The notes beneath the pieces are model-generated. The model was not told the DNA's origin. It searched no databases and saw nothing but the letters and a program-made list of their open reading frames with translations. A program made the position numbers and the translations under genes. A stretch of DNA of 64,000 nt from an uncultured Coriobacteriaceae bacterium (GTDB lineage: Bacteria; Actinomycetota; Coriobacteriia; Coriobacteriales; Eggerthellaceae), in assembly GCA_937937585.1 (NCBI GenBank), contig CALDCB010000007.1, positions 186,001-250,000 on the forward strand, written 5' to 3'. This document shows, piece by piece, positions 1 to 8,247 of this stretch; the stretch's first letter is position 1, and every line of letters begins with the position of its first letter.

Positions 1-475
1 TGCCGAGGGCGAGGTGTGCGTTACTGGCACCTGCCTGGCGCTTGGCTACTACAACGACCCTCAGCGCACGGCGGCGGCTTTCGTGCAAAACCCGCTTTCG
101 GCCGCCTTCCCCGAAACCATGTATCGTACGGGTGACCTGGCACGTTGGGACGAAAATGGCAACTTGGTTTTCTCGGGCCGAAAGGATCATCAAATCAAGC
201 ACCTGGGCCAGCGCATCGAGCTTGGCGAAATCGAGGCTGCGGCACAGGCTGCCGACGGCGTCGAGCGTGCGTGCTGCCTGTACGACGCGAAGCGCAAGAA
301 AATCTCGCTCTGTTACGATGGCCCGCTTGCAGCCGATGCGCTGCTGGAGTCGCTTTCCGCGAAGTTGCCGCACTACATGGTGCCCGCGAAGCTTATTCCT
401 GTAGAACATATGCCGCTTACCAAGAACGGCAAGGTCGATCGCGCAGCACTTGCGCAGATGGGCGGTGCGAAATGA
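1..475 (+). CDS. AMP-forming adenylation enzyme, C-terminal part (5' truncated by window edge)
   Basis: This is the C-terminal end of an ANL-family adenylating enzyme; its start lies outside the window. The visible part carries the hinge motif YRTGDLARW, the A8-type motif GRKDHQIKHLGQRIELGEIE, and a C-terminal NGKVDRAAL whose Lys is the usual catalytic lysine. Members activate an amino or other carboxylic acid as the acyl-AMP and load it on a carrier-protein thiol. The stop overlaps the start of the PLP decarboxylase (ATGA), and a carrier protein follows, so the three genes form one co-translated module. This resembles the ligase/decarboxylase/carrier trio known from exosortase-associated loci. 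The substrate cannot be read from this fragment. Confidence 0.85.
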   Translation, partial: AEGEVCVTGTCLALGYYNDPQRTAAAFVQNPLSAAFPETMYRTGDLARWDENGNLVFSGRKDHQIKHLGQRIELGEIEAAAQAADGVERACCLYDAKRKKISLCYDGPLAADALLESLSAKLPHYMVPAKLIPVEHMPLTKNGKVDRAALAQMGGAK

Positions 476-1752
476 GTGAAATGACCGAAACGATCGAGGT
501 TACAGGCGAAGCTGCCGTGGAGCCTGTTGTTGCGGCCGCTCAGGCTCAGCAGCAGACGCGTTCCATGGGAAACGATCGCTTGCGCGAGCTTCAGGCAGAA
601 TGGGGCACGCCCTCGTTCGTGTTCGATACGGCTGCGTTCAAGTCGCGCCTGCAGACGTGTCAGCAGATCGTCGGCAGCGACATCGCGCTGTGCTTCGCCA
701 TGAAAGCGAATCCGTTCTTGACGGCCGCTGCCGCGCAGGTGGGCGCGCATCTTGAGGTGTGCAGCCCCGGCGAGCTTGCTATTTGCGAGCAGTTGGGCGT
801 CAACCCCGCACTGGTGGTGTACTCGGGCGTGAACAAAGAGATCTCCGACATCACCGAGGCCGCGTCGTTCGGCGCGGGCGTGATGACGGCTGAGTCGCTT
901 TTGCATGCAACCTATCTCAGCGAAGTCGCCGTTTCGCGCAACCAAGTTATCGATGTGCTGCCGCGTCTGAATTCGGGCTCGCAGTTCGGCATGTCGAAGG
1001 AGGACCTGCTGTGGCTGGTTGACAACCGCAGCGAGTTCCCGGGTATCAACCTGGTGGGCATCCACTATTTTGTGGGCACCCAGCGCAAGAAGCTGAAGCA
1101 CCAGCGCCGCGAGCTTGCTTCCCTTATCGAGTTCCTTGATTTGCTCCAGGCCGAGCACGGCTTCACGGTTGAGCGTCTTGAGTACGGCCCGGGCCTTGCG
1201 GTGCCGTACTTCGTCGACGATGATTTCTCCGACGACTTGGCGCCGCTCCGCGAACTTGCGCCCGACCTGCAGGAAGTTGCCAAGCGCGTGAAGCTGACCA
1301 TCGAGATGGGCCGCTTCTTCTCTGCGCCGTGCGGAGCGTATCTCACGCGCGCCATGGACTTGAAGTCCAACGATGGAACGAACTACGCAATCCTTGATGG
1401 CGGTATGAACCACTTGACTTATTACGGCCAGATGATGGGTCTGCATGTGCCGGTTATCGCCAATTTGACAGCTGAAGTCGATGCTGCACGCGGTGTCGAT
1501 GGTTCGCGCGAATGGTGCTTGTGCGGCAGCTTGTGCACGGTGAACGACGTGCTGGTTCGCTCGGTGGAGATGAGTTCCCTTGAGCGCGGCGACGTCCTTG
1601 CGTTCAAGAATGCCGGCGCGTATTCGGTTACCGAGGGCGTTCACTTGTTCCTGAGTCGCACCATGCCGCGCGTTTTGCTGTGCGATGGGGAAGACGTGCG
1701 CCTGGCACGCGATTTCACGGAGTCGTGGCCTATCAATTGCGCGCAGCTGTAG
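472..1752 (+). CDS. PLP-dependent decarboxylase (diaminopimelate/ornithine decarboxylase-like, fold type III)
   Basis: This is a 426-residue alanine-racemase-fold decarboxylase. The PLP lysine sits in CFAMKANPF, followed by the glycine-rich TIM-barrel segment LEYGPGLAVPYF, EMGRFFSAPCGAY for phosphate binding, and the C-terminal CGSLCTVNDVL and FKNAGAYSVTEG motifs typical of the LysA/Orn decarboxylase group. The ATG at 472 overlaps the upstream stop by four bases, and an upstream in-frame extension has no support. Next to an adenylation enzyme and a carrier protein, it probably decarboxylates an amino acid in a small tailoring pathway rather than making lysine. This role is inferred from context. 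It could be annotated as lysA-like, but a dedicated lysine role is less likely. Confidence 0.85.
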   Translation: MSEMTETIEVTGEAAVEPVVAAAQAQQQTRSMGNDRLRELQAEWGTPSFVFDTAAFKSRLQTCQQIVGSDIALCFAMKANPFLTAAAAQVGAHLEVCSPGELAICEQLGVNPALVVYSGVNKEISDITEAASFGAGVMTAESLLHATYLSEVAVSRNQVIDVLPRLNSGSQFGMSKEDLLWLVDNRSEFPGINLVGIHYFVGTQRKKLKHQRRELASLIEFLDLLQAEHGFTVERLEYGPGLAVPYFVDDDFSDDLAPLRELAPDLQEVAKRVKLTIEMGRFFSAPCGAYLTRAMDLKSNDGTNYAILDGGMNHLTYYGQMMGLHVPVIANLTAEVDAARGVDGSREWCLCGSLCTVNDVLVRSVEMSSLERGDVLAFKNAGAYSVTEGVHLFLSRTMPRVLLCDGEDVRLARDFTESWPINCAQL

Positions 1753-1836
1753 GCCTGTGAAGATTTATAATCGGTTGAAATTGAAATGCAATGTGCTGTG
1801 CGTTTTTAGACGCCGGCATGCAAGAAGGAGAAACTC

Positions 1837-2082
1837 ATGGACGAGATCAAGCTTGACGAAGTCATCGAGATGCTGGAAGGCGTGCGCGAGGGCGTTGACT
1901 ACGAGAATTCCACTGATCTGGTTGATGCTCGCAAGATCGATTCTTTTGACATTCTAGCCATTGTTTCGGCTATTGACGACGAGTTCGACGTGGCTGTTCC
2001 TGCAAAGGAAATCATTCCTGACAACTTCAACAGCGCAGCATCGCTTACCGCGATGATCAACCGCTTGGCTGAAGAGGATTAG
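1837..2082 (+). CDS. acyl/peptidyl carrier protein
   Basis: This 81-residue acidic protein has the carrier-protein signature around KIDSFDILAIVSAI, where Ser36 would carry 4'-phosphopantetheine. The start is supported by AGAAGGAGA about eight bases upstream. It is the third gene of the adenylation/decarboxylase/carrier module, separated from the decarboxylase by 84 bases that are comparatively AT-rich. It should hold the activated or decarboxylated amino acyl group as a thioester. It is clearly different from the DltC carrier encoded convergently 2 kb away. A double hairpin follows the stop. Confidence 0.85.
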   Translation: MDEIKLDEVIEMLEGVREGVDYENSTDLVDARKIDSFDILAIVSAIDDEFDVAVPAKEIIPDNFNSAASLTAMINRLAEED

Positions 2083-2092
2083 AAGTGCAGTC

Positions 2093-2195
2093 GGCGCATC
2101 GTTTTGATGCGCCCCCTGTCGTGCCAGCAGCGCGTCGCGGCGTGTGCAACGGTATTAAGCAGAAGGGACGCATCGTCGATGCGTCCCTTCGTTCG
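2093..2195. terminator. pair of GC-rich hairpins, probable bidirectional terminator
   Basis: Two inverted repeats lie between the converging carrier-protein gene and dltD. The first (2093-2113) has an 8-bp stem, GGCGCATC/GATGCGCC. The second (2162-2190) is a perfect 14-bp stem with a one-base centre and shares the CGCATC core. T-runs are short on both sides, so termination is likely but efficiency is uncertain. Confidence 0.6.
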
Positions 2196-2326
2196 ATTGG
2201 GCAAGGCGGCGGGGTGGTGGCTGGTCGGCTTGTGCGTCCTTGACGCGGGGGTGGTTTTCCTGCCGAGCGGGCCGCGCCGTTGCGCTGGCGGCTGCCTTGC
2301 CCAAGGCATCGCGCGGCTGCGGCTAT

Positions 2327-3538
2327 CTATTCGCCTTCGTTTTCGCCCATATAGAACTCGTAGATTGCCTGGTTGATAATCGACCAGCCGTATTCCGACG
2401 GATGCTCAGAGTCGCGGAAGAAGTACTTCGTGTCCTCGTAGCCCGACAGGTCCGCCACCTGCGCATCGTAGGCAGCACAGCACTCGCGGATGGTGTCGTA
2501 GTACGCGTCGCGGTACTCCTGCTTGACAGGGCACTGGTCCCAGCACATGCCGTTCACGGGGTTCAGCACCACCAGCACGTCAAGCCCGGCCTCTTTGCAG
2601 GTGCGAAGCGTCAGCTGGAATTCCTCGATTTCGCTTTTGTCCAGCAGGTTCTCGGGGTCCACGTTCCATCCCGAGGTGTAATTCAGCCAACCCTGGTAGT
2701 TGTTCTCGTACCACTTGTCGCCAACACCCATGTCGTTGTTGGTCGAGTTCTTCTTAACCTCGTCCTGGGCAAGCTGTTGGATTTCGTCCCAGTCGGGGGT
2801 TTGCGGTTCGCCGAAACGGCTGGACGGGATCTTCTGGTTGTATGAACCGTAGGCTCCGTAATCAAGCGTGTCGGAGTCGGAGCTTTGTGTGATCGTGCGA
2901 TAACGCAGATGAACCGACGACTCGAATGCGGTGGCCACGGTGTCAAATGACCTTACCGATTGCTGCAGCGGGTTGCTGCCGAACATCACCCTATGCGAGC
3001 GCAGCTGCGTCAGCACTTCGTCCTTCAGGTCGTCGCTTAGCTCGCCGTTGTTCAAGAACGCGTTCAGCGCGCTGGGCGAGAACGTGCGTCCCTGAAACTC
3101 GTTGCCGTAATGAGTGGCGCTCAAGAACCAAGGCATCGACAGCGAGATAACCACCTTATTGTTATTGATGCCGTCCTTCGCGAACGCGCCGATCATCACG
3201 GCGTCCCACAGGTCGGTGACGTAGGCTTTGCCGCACGCCTGGATATTCATGCCGTAGTTGCTGCTGGTCCAGAACTTGGCAGGGTAGTAGGTGCCGCGTT
3301 CGGGGCCAAGCTCGGACGACCCGAACACCAGCACGGGGTTGTCTCCCTGCTCGGTTCGGGCGTCGTAGTTGGCGCGCTGGTAGTCGAAATCGCGCACCTG
3401 CTCGCTGTAATTGGTATAGGCGACGTACGGATGGTCTTTCACCAGGTTGTCGTAGTCCCAGTTCACAGCAAGAAAGGTGCCGAAAGCGCCAAGCGCGACA
3501 GCTGTTCCTGCCATAAGGCCTGCGAATCGTTTCAGCAT
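2327..3538 (-). CDS. dltD: D-alanyl-lipoteichoic acid biosynthesis protein DltD
   Basis: This 403-residue protein has one N-terminal membrane segment (about residues 6-26) and an SGNH-like extracellular domain. The nucleophile motif FGSSEL is at residues 72-77, and the C-terminal DSEHPSEYGW supplies the conserved Asp/His. DltD is the final D-alanine transferase acting outside the membrane on lipoteichoic-type polymers. It is the last gene of a minus-strand dlt operon, three bases after dltX. The overall length and both motifs match the family, and the start ATG is at 3538. Confidence 0.93.
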   Translation of the reverse strand: MLKRFAGLMAGTAVALGAFGTFLAVNWDYDNLVKDHPYVAYTNYSEQVRDFDYQRANYDARTEQGDNPVLVFGSSELGPERGTYYPAKFWTSSNYGMNIQACGKAYVTDLWDAVMIGAFAKDGINNNKVVISLSMPWFLSATHYGNEFQGRTFSPSALNAFLNNGELSDDLKDEVLTQLRSHRVMFGSNPLQQSVRSFDTVATAFESSVHLRYRTITQSSDSDTLDYGAYGSYNQKIPSSRFGEPQTPDWDEIQQLAQDEVKKNSTNNDMGVGDKWYENNYQGWLNYTSGWNVDPENLLDKSEIEEFQLTLRTCKEAGLDVLVVLNPVNGMCWDQCPVKQEYRDAYYDTIRECCAAYDAQVADLSGYEDTKYFFRDSEHPSEYGWSIINQAIYEFYMGENEGE

Positions 3539-3541
3539 GGT

Positions 3542-3928
3542 CTAGAACCCTTCGTAGATGGGCTCGGCCGGGGTGCCGTAGTCCGAGAAGAAGAAGAACC
3601 ACAGCAGGACGGCGATCAGGGCCAGGACGGCGGCGAACCACATCGCGCCGCCCGCCCACGAGTCGCCGAAGAACGCCGCGCGCACCTTGGCCGCGCCCGC
3701 CCAGACGCGCTTCTTGACGGCGTCGTAGCGCCTGGTGAGCGCGCTTTTGGGCACCGGCCTTGCGGCGGGCTTCCTCTTGGCGGCCGGCTTGGCCGCGCCG
3801 GCAGCAGGGGAGGCGCCTTTCGCGCCGGGCACCTTGGCCTCCTTCGCGCCGGCGGCATTGGCAGTCCCGGCCGCCTCCTTCGTCCCGGCCGTTCCCGCCG
3901 CGCCCTTCTCTTTCAGCTCGTCGGCCAC
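3542..3928 (-). CDS. dltX: DltX-like protein with long Ala/Lys/Pro-rich N-terminal extension
   Basis: The gene starts with GTG at 3928, three bases after the dltC stop, and encodes 128 residues. Residues 1-65 are rich in Ala, Lys, Pro and Gly and low in complexity. A single hydrophobic helix follows (about 96-114, ending in FFFF), and the protein closes with SDYGTPAEPIYEGF. Known DltX proteins are about 50 residues, have one membrane span and end in a conserved motif of the type (F)IYNxF; published work assigns the C-terminal Tyr as a D-alanyl acceptor. Tyr125 would be the equivalent here. Position between dltC and dltD supports the call. The extension is unusual, and an uncharacterised membrane protein cannot be fully excluded. 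Confidence 0.7.
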   Translation of the reverse strand: MADELKEKGAAGTAGTKEAAGTANAAGAKEAKVPGAKGASPAAGAAKPAAKRKPAARPVPKSALTRRYDAVKKRVWAGAAKVRAAFFGDSWAGGAMWFAAVLALIAVLLWFFFFSDYGTPAEPIYEGF

Positions 3929-3930
3929 GG

Positions 3931-4185
3931 CTACAGCCTGACCTCGATCTGGTGGATGATCTTGTTGACGGAGTTCATCTCCTCGCGCTCCACCTCGGTG
4001 GGGGCGATGGACACGCCGAACTCGGTCTCGATGCCCACCAGAAGCTCGATGGCGCCCATCGAGTCGAGAAGCCCTGCCTCGAACAGGTCGATGTCCCTCT
4101 CCTCGCGCACGGCCTCGTCGGCGCACACGTCCTCCAGCAGCGCCAGGGCGCGCTCCTCAACGTCGTTCATGTCGATGTCGCTCAT
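3931..4185 (-). CDS. dltC: D-alanyl carrier protein DltC
   Basis: This 84-residue carrier protein has the phosphopantetheine serine in GLLDSMGAIELL (Ser42). The ATG at 4185 overlaps the dltB stop (ATGA), and GAAAGGA precedes it. DltC receives D-alanine from DltA and delivers it through DltB for transfer to teichoic acids. Its size, the very acidic N-terminal half and its position in the operon are standard. Confidence 0.93.
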   Translation of the reverse strand: MSDIDMNDVEERALALLEDVCADEAVREERDIDLFEAGLLDSMGAIELLVGIETEFGVSIAPTEVEREEMNSVNKIIHQIEVRL

Positions 4186-5366
4186 AATCCAAGTCCTTTC
4201 AAGACGACGGTCACTTGCCCGCTGAATATGGCGAAGCCCAGCATCACCAGGTTGACGGTGACGAACCAGGACAGCGCCTTGAACCACAGCTCGCTCTTGT
4301 ACCTCTTGTAGATCGACGACTTCTTTTGGAAGGCGTCGGTGGCGGCCAGCAACACGCCGTGGAACAGGCCGTACGCCAGGTACTCGGGCGTCAGCCCGTG
4401 CCAGGCGCCCATGAGGCCCATGTTCACGACGTAGCCCATGCACGCGCCGGTCAGGCGGCTCTTGAACCACTTGTGCCGGGCGGCGGAGCGGACGAATCGC
4501 ATGAACACGAAGTCGCGCAGCCAGAACGACAGCGTGATGTGCCAGCGGTTCCAGAAGTCCTTGATGTCGACGGCGGCGAACGGCGCGCGGAAGTTGCGTG
4601 GCGTGCGGATGCCGAAGCAGTAGCTGGCGCCCACGGCCATCATCGAGTAGCCGGCGAAGTTGAAGAACATGAACAGGCCGAACGCCCACGCGTCCTTCAC
4701 CTGCTCGGCCGCCTCGGCGAGCGCCGGGCCCGACCCTATGGCCGCCGGCGAGTACCAGCCGCCGGCGATGGTGGCGAGAACCATCTGGTAGACCGCGCCC
4801 GCAAGCAGGAGCAGCAGGCCGCGCGAGAGCAGGTCGGCGTACTCCTCGCGGGTCCAGCGCCTGTGGGCGTCCTCGACGAAGCGGCGCGAGCGGTCGATGG
4901 GCCCCGACGTGAACACGGGGAAGAAGCAGACGAAGTACAGCCAGTCCAGCGGCGACATGGCCTTGATCAGGCCGTCGCGCGTCTCGATGACCACCTGCAC
5001 CGCCTTGAACGTCAGGTACGAGATGCCGGCGAATCCCAGCAGGTTCTGGTGCCCGAACAGCCCGCCCGCCTTGCAGCAGACGAGCGGCGCCAGGGTGAGC
5101 GCCAGCGCGAACAGGTACAGCGGGACCGACTTCCCGCCGTGCGCGAAGGTGCGCAGCGTGACGAACTCGGCCAGGCCCGCCGCCGTCAGGAACAGCGCGA
5201 ACGCGGCGAGCTCGGCGGGGGACCCCGCGAACAGGAACGCCAGGAACACGACGCTGGCCAGCATGCCGTAGCCGCGGATGCTGCGGCCCAGAAGGCCGAG
5301 CGCGGCGGCGGGGACGACGGCGACCGCCAACAGCGCGAAGAACGAGGGGGAGGTGTAGAAGCCCAT
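4182..5366 (-). CDS. dltB: MBOAT-family D-alanyl transfer membrane protein DltB
   Basis: This 394-residue, highly hydrophobic protein has many membrane segments. The MBOAT signature lies near the C-terminus: the conserved His of GLMGAWHGLTPEYLAYGLFHG, preceded by FWNRWHITLSFWLRDFVF. DltB moves D-alanine from DltC across the membrane. The gene follows dltA by three bases and overlaps dltC by four, as expected for tight co-translation. Confidence 0.93.
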   Translation of the reverse strand: MGFYTSPSFFALLAVAVVPAAALGLLGRSIRGYGMLASVVFLAFLFAGSPAELAAFALFLTAAGLAEFVTLRTFAHGGKSVPLYLFALALTLAPLVCCKAGGLFGHQNLLGFAGISYLTFKAVQVVIETRDGLIKAMSPLDWLYFVCFFPVFTSGPIDRSRRFVEDAHRRWTREEYADLLSRGLLLLLAGAVYQMVLATIAGGWYSPAAIGSGPALAEAAEQVKDAWAFGLFMFFNFAGYSMMAVGASYCFGIRTPRNFRAPFAAVDIKDFWNRWHITLSFWLRDFVFMRFVRSAARHKWFKSRLTGACMGYVVNMGLMGAWHGLTPEYLAYGLFHGVLLAATDAFQKKSSIYKRYKSELWFKALSWFVTVNLVMLGFAIFSGQVTVVLKGLGL

Positions 5367-5369
5367 GGC

Positions 5370-7025
5370 CTAGCCGTCCTCGCGCGCGGTCAGGGCGCGG
5401 CGGTCGAGCTTGCCGTTGGGCGTCATGGGCAGCGCCTCGTCGAAGACGACCTTCTTGGGGATCATGTAGTGGGGCAGGCGCGCCTTGAGCGCGTCCTTCA
5501 GCGCCAGGCCGCACCTGAAGTCGGACTGCTCGCGGGGCCCCGCGCTCACGACGTGCGCGACCAGGTGCGATACCTTGCCGTTCTTGTGGACGGCGACGAC
5601 CGCGGCGGCGGCCACCTCGGGCAGGGCGCGCAGCGCGTCCTCGATCTCGCCGAGCTCCAGGCGGTAGCCGTTCAGCTTCACTTGAAGGTCCAGCCTCCCG
5701 CGGAAGCGCAGCAGGCCGTCCTCGCCCATCATGCCCTCGTCGCCCGTGCGGTACGTGCGCACGGTACGTGTGCACGGCGCGGGCTCGTCCGAGGCCGCGG
5801 CGCTTTCGGCTTTGCCTTCGCCCTCGGGCAGCCAGTCGGCGGCCTCCTCGCCGAACACGGCGCGGGTTAGGTCGTCGCGGCCCAGGTATCCCTTCGCCAC
5901 CGTGTCGCCCACGATGACGACCTCGCCCCACTCGCCCTGCGGGAGCTCCTCGCCTGTGGCGGGGTCGGTCACGCGGATGCGGGTGCCGGGGCGCGGGCGG
6001 CCCACCGGCAGCGGGTCGGGCGACGCGCACATCTGCTCGTCAACGTCGACGGCGGCCACGGCCACGGTCGACTCGGTGGGGCCGTAGGAGTTCACGACGC
6101 GCGCGTTGGGGAAGCGTTCCATGAGCTGGGCGGCCACGGGGTTGGGCAGCGCCTCGCCGCAGAACAGCATGACGCGAAGCGACGGCATGAGGTCTTGCTT
6201 GAAGCCCTGGTTCGCCAGGCACATCTCGGCGAACGACGGGGTGGAGACCCATACGTGCGGGTCGGACTTTTCAAGGAACGCCAGCATGTCGGCCGCGCGA
6301 TCGAGCGTGGCCTTCTCCATGGCGAAGAGCTCGCCGCCGCTGGCAAGCGACATGGACAGTTCGTACACCGACAGGTCGAACGAGAACGGTGCCTGGTTCA
6401 AAAAGCGCGTCCCCTGCCCGTCGACGCCGGCAACGGGCAGCGCCCAGGGGAAGAAGTTGTCCACGCAGGATGCGGTGACCACGACGCCCTTGGGGGCGCC
6501 GGTGGAGCCGGAGGTGAAGATGACGTAGGCGGGGTCCTCGCCCGACACGCTAAGCGCCGGGTCAACCCCTGCGGCGCCCGCGGCCGCCGCGATGCCCGCA
6601 AGCTCCTTGGGGGAGACGACGCGGTCGGCCTCGGCCGCAGCGACGTCGGGCAGGGGCTCTGAGGCCAGGACCACCGCGCGGCCGGCGCTTGCGCGAACCT
6701 GCGAGGCGATGGACGCCGCGCGGCCCTCGGGGACGGAGTGCGAGTCGACCGGCACGTAGGCGCGGCCCGCGCGCAGGCAACCGACGAACGACGCCAGCAT
6801 CAAAGGAGACTTGTGCCCGTAGACCATGACGGGGGCCTTTGCGCTGTCGGCGCCCTCGGCACTTTCGCCGGCGTCGCGGGCGTCTTCCAGGAGCGCAGCC
6901 GCGATGGCGCCCGAGCGCTGCCACAGCTCGCCGTAGGTCATCTTCTCGCCCGACGCGGACGCGACGAAGGCGCAGGAGTCGGGCATGCTCATGGCGTGGT
7001 CGTGCAGCAAGTCGATAAGTTTCAT
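5370..7025 (-). CDS. dltA: D-alanine--D-alanyl carrier protein ligase DltA
   Basis: This 551-residue ANL enzyme shows IFTSGSTGAPKGVVVT (ATP loop), VVNSYGPTEST, YRTGDEG, RLDLQVKLNGYRLELGEIE and the catalytic-lysine motif TPNGKLDRRAL. It activates D-alanine and loads it on DltC. Length exceeds the usual ~500 residues because of two low-complexity inserts, one near residue 50 (DAGESAEGADSAKAP) and one before YRTGDEG. No convincing Shine-Dalgarno lies ahead of the ATG; instead a 32-codon reading frame ends three bases upstream, suggesting translational coupling. Confidence 0.92.
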   Translation of the reverse strand: MKLIDLLHDHAMSMPDSCAFVASASGEKMTYGELWQRSGAIAAALLEDARDAGESAEGADSAKAPVMVYGHKSPLMLASFVGCLRAGRAYVPVDSHSVPEGRAASIASQVRASAGRAVVLASEPLPDVAAAEADRVVSPKELAGIAAAAGAAGVDPALSVSGEDPAYVIFTSGSTGAPKGVVVTASCVDNFFPWALPVAGVDGQGTRFLNQAPFSFDLSVYELSMSLASGGELFAMEKATLDRAADMLAFLEKSDPHVWVSTPSFAEMCLANQGFKQDLMPSLRVMLFCGEALPNPVAAQLMERFPNARVVNSYGPTESTVAVAAVDVDEQMCASPDPLPVGRPRPGTRIRVTDPATGEELPQGEWGEVVIVGDTVAKGYLGRDDLTRAVFGEEAADWLPEGEGKAESAAASDEPAPCTRTVRTYRTGDEGMMGEDGLLRFRGRLDLQVKLNGYRLELGEIEDALRALPEVAAAAVVAVHKNGKVSHLVAHVVSAGPREQSDFRCGLALKDALKARLPHYMIPKKVVFDEALPMTPNGKLDRRALTAREDG

Positions 7026-7028
7026 TTG

Positions 7029-7127
7029 TTAGACCCATCTGCTTTGTTTCACGCGTTCGATCGTCGAACTGCAGGCTTTCAGCAGGTCGTGGATTTTCCC
7101 CACGAATCCAGTCTGATCGTCGCGCAT
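7029..7127 (-). CDS. small leader reading frame (32 aa) coupled to dltA
   Basis: An ATG at 7127 preceded by GAGAGGAG (about 11 bases upstream) opens a 32-codon frame, beginning MRDDQTGFVGK and ending RVKQSRWV, with a TAA only three bases before the dltA start. The peptide is basic and amphipathic-looking, with no membrane span. dltA itself lacks a clear ribosome binding site, so translation of this frame probably feeds dltA. It has no recognised family. A chance frame in the leader is possible, but spacing and Shine-Dalgarno favour real translation. Confidence 0.5.
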   Translation of the reverse strand: MRDDQTGFVGKIHDLLKACSSTIERVKQSRWV

Positions 7128-7154
7128 GTTTAGACGGGCTCCTCTCTTTGCCGA

Positions 7155-7183
7155 ATTATAGGGCATCGATGGGTGCTTCATGG
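7155..7183 (-). promoter_or_regulatory. probable dlt operon promoter
   Basis: On the minus strand a perfect TATAAT occupies 7160-7155. The hexamer 17 bases upstream (7183-7178, CCATGA) is a poor -35. Transcription would start near 7148, giving a leader of about 120 bases that contains the small reading frame before dltA. Confidence 0.5.
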
Positions 7184-7234
7184 TGCCGATATGCTACTGC
7201 TTTCGCGCCTGACAAAACTCTTGCAGCGGAAACA

Positions 7235-7404
7235 CAATAGCGACGGAAAATAAAAAGCAAACCCGAAAGACTTGCTCAGAAACGCGAGCCTCGAATGGCC
7301 CGCCTAGAAGTGCGAAGGTAAAAAACAAATAGCGAGCCTTGAATGAACCGCCACTCATTTCTTGAGGGCGGAAAAATAAAAGGCGAGCCCCGAAGGGCCC
7401 GCCC
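7235..7404 (-). terminator. array of tandem terminator-like hairpins after hpf
   Basis: Just after hpf on the minus strand comes a strong hairpin (7382-7403, GGCGGGCCC/GGGCTCGCC with loop TTCG) followed by TTTTATTTTT. Downstream lie a degenerate copy with a T-rich tail (about 7321-7352), another copy with the same stem and the same A.C mismatch (7284-7303), and a fourth, different hairpin (7256-7277, AGCAAGTC/GGTTTGCT) followed by TTTTTATTTT. Unit 1 and unit 3 also share the flank GAAGTGCGAA, so the array grew by duplication. The first element is a confident terminator; the others are diverged. Confidence 0.7.
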
Positions 7405-7428
7405 GGAAGTGCGAACTGTGCTAAAGGG

Positions 7429-8010
7429 TTACTCGGCCTTCTGCATGAGCAGACCGTAGCCACCGCCTTCGCGACGATACAGGATGCAGAACGCATTGGT
7501 GTCGCGATCGATGTAGCCGTAGAAGTCGTGACCCAGGAGGTCGATTGCCAGAAGGGCATCGTCTTGAGTCATGGGCTCGAAGTCGACTTCCTTGGTGCGG
7601 ACGATCTCGTCGTCGCCGGCAAGCTCGGCCATCAGCGCATCGGGATCGAAGTCTGAGTTCTCGGCTGCCAATTCCTTAACCGAAGCGAATTCAGCGCCGT
7701 GAGCCTTGTTCTCGACGACGCGCGTCTTGAACTTGCGGAGCTGACGGACAACCTTTGCGGCTGCGACGTCGATAGCGGCGTACATATCGGCCTCGTGCTC
7801 TTCAACGCGGATGACATGACCGCGGGCGCGCAGGGTGACTTCGCATACGCAGTAGTTGGCGATGGAGCGGTTGCGCTCGACGTGCAGGACGACCTCAGCA
7901 TCCAGCGGATCGATGTCCATGACCTTCATGGAAGCGCCGATTTTTTCCTCGGCGTACTGACGCAGTGCATCGGATACGGTCATTTTGCGTCCGGCTACGG
8001 TGATAGACAT
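7429..8010 (-). CDS. hpf: long-form ribosome hibernation-promoting factor
   Basis: This 193-residue protein has an N-terminal YfiA/HPF domain (about 1-105, beginning MSITVAGRKMTVSDALRQYAEEK) and the C-terminal dimerisation domain (about 138-190, DALLAIDLLGHDFYGYIDRDTNAFCILYRR) that defines the long form. Long HPF binds idle 70S ribosomes and joins them into 100S dimers. ATG 8010 is preferred over an upstream in-frame start because GAGGTGAG precedes it and the family begins at MxI. It stands alone and is followed by the terminator array. Confidence 0.93.
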   Translation of the reverse strand: MSITVAGRKMTVSDALRQYAEEKIGASMKVMDIDPLDAEVVLHVERNRSIANYCVCEVTLRARGHVIRVEEHEADMYAAIDVAAAKVVRQLRKFKTRVVENKAHGAEFASVKELAAENSDFDPDALMAELAGDDEIVRTKEVDFEPMTQDDALLAIDLLGHDFYGYIDRDTNAFCILYRREGGGYGLLMQKAE

Positions 8011-8247
8011 ATTCTCACCTCGTAAATCGTGGGCCATTACGTGGCTAGGGCGGTTTCGCGCGGGTTTTGGTTTTGTTGGCGATGCCGAAGCCCTTGCCGA
8101 TAACAACAGGATAGCGCAAAACCCTCCGGCAGCAGCGAGCGTTTCCTAACCGTTTCGATTAAGGGAAAGTCCCAGTTCAGAGACGAGTTCTTTTGAGCGC
8201 TTTGGATACGCTCGGGTGCGTGGTGCTAAGTGAAAACGTCATCATTG

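Noticed and set aside
373..1644. 423-codon frame opposite the decarboxylase
   Set aside because: Shadow of a well-supported enzyme gene with all motifs on the + strand.
8115..8140. Further 28-bp element copy near hpf
   Set aside because: Only GGTTTTGCGC matches; the rest does not.
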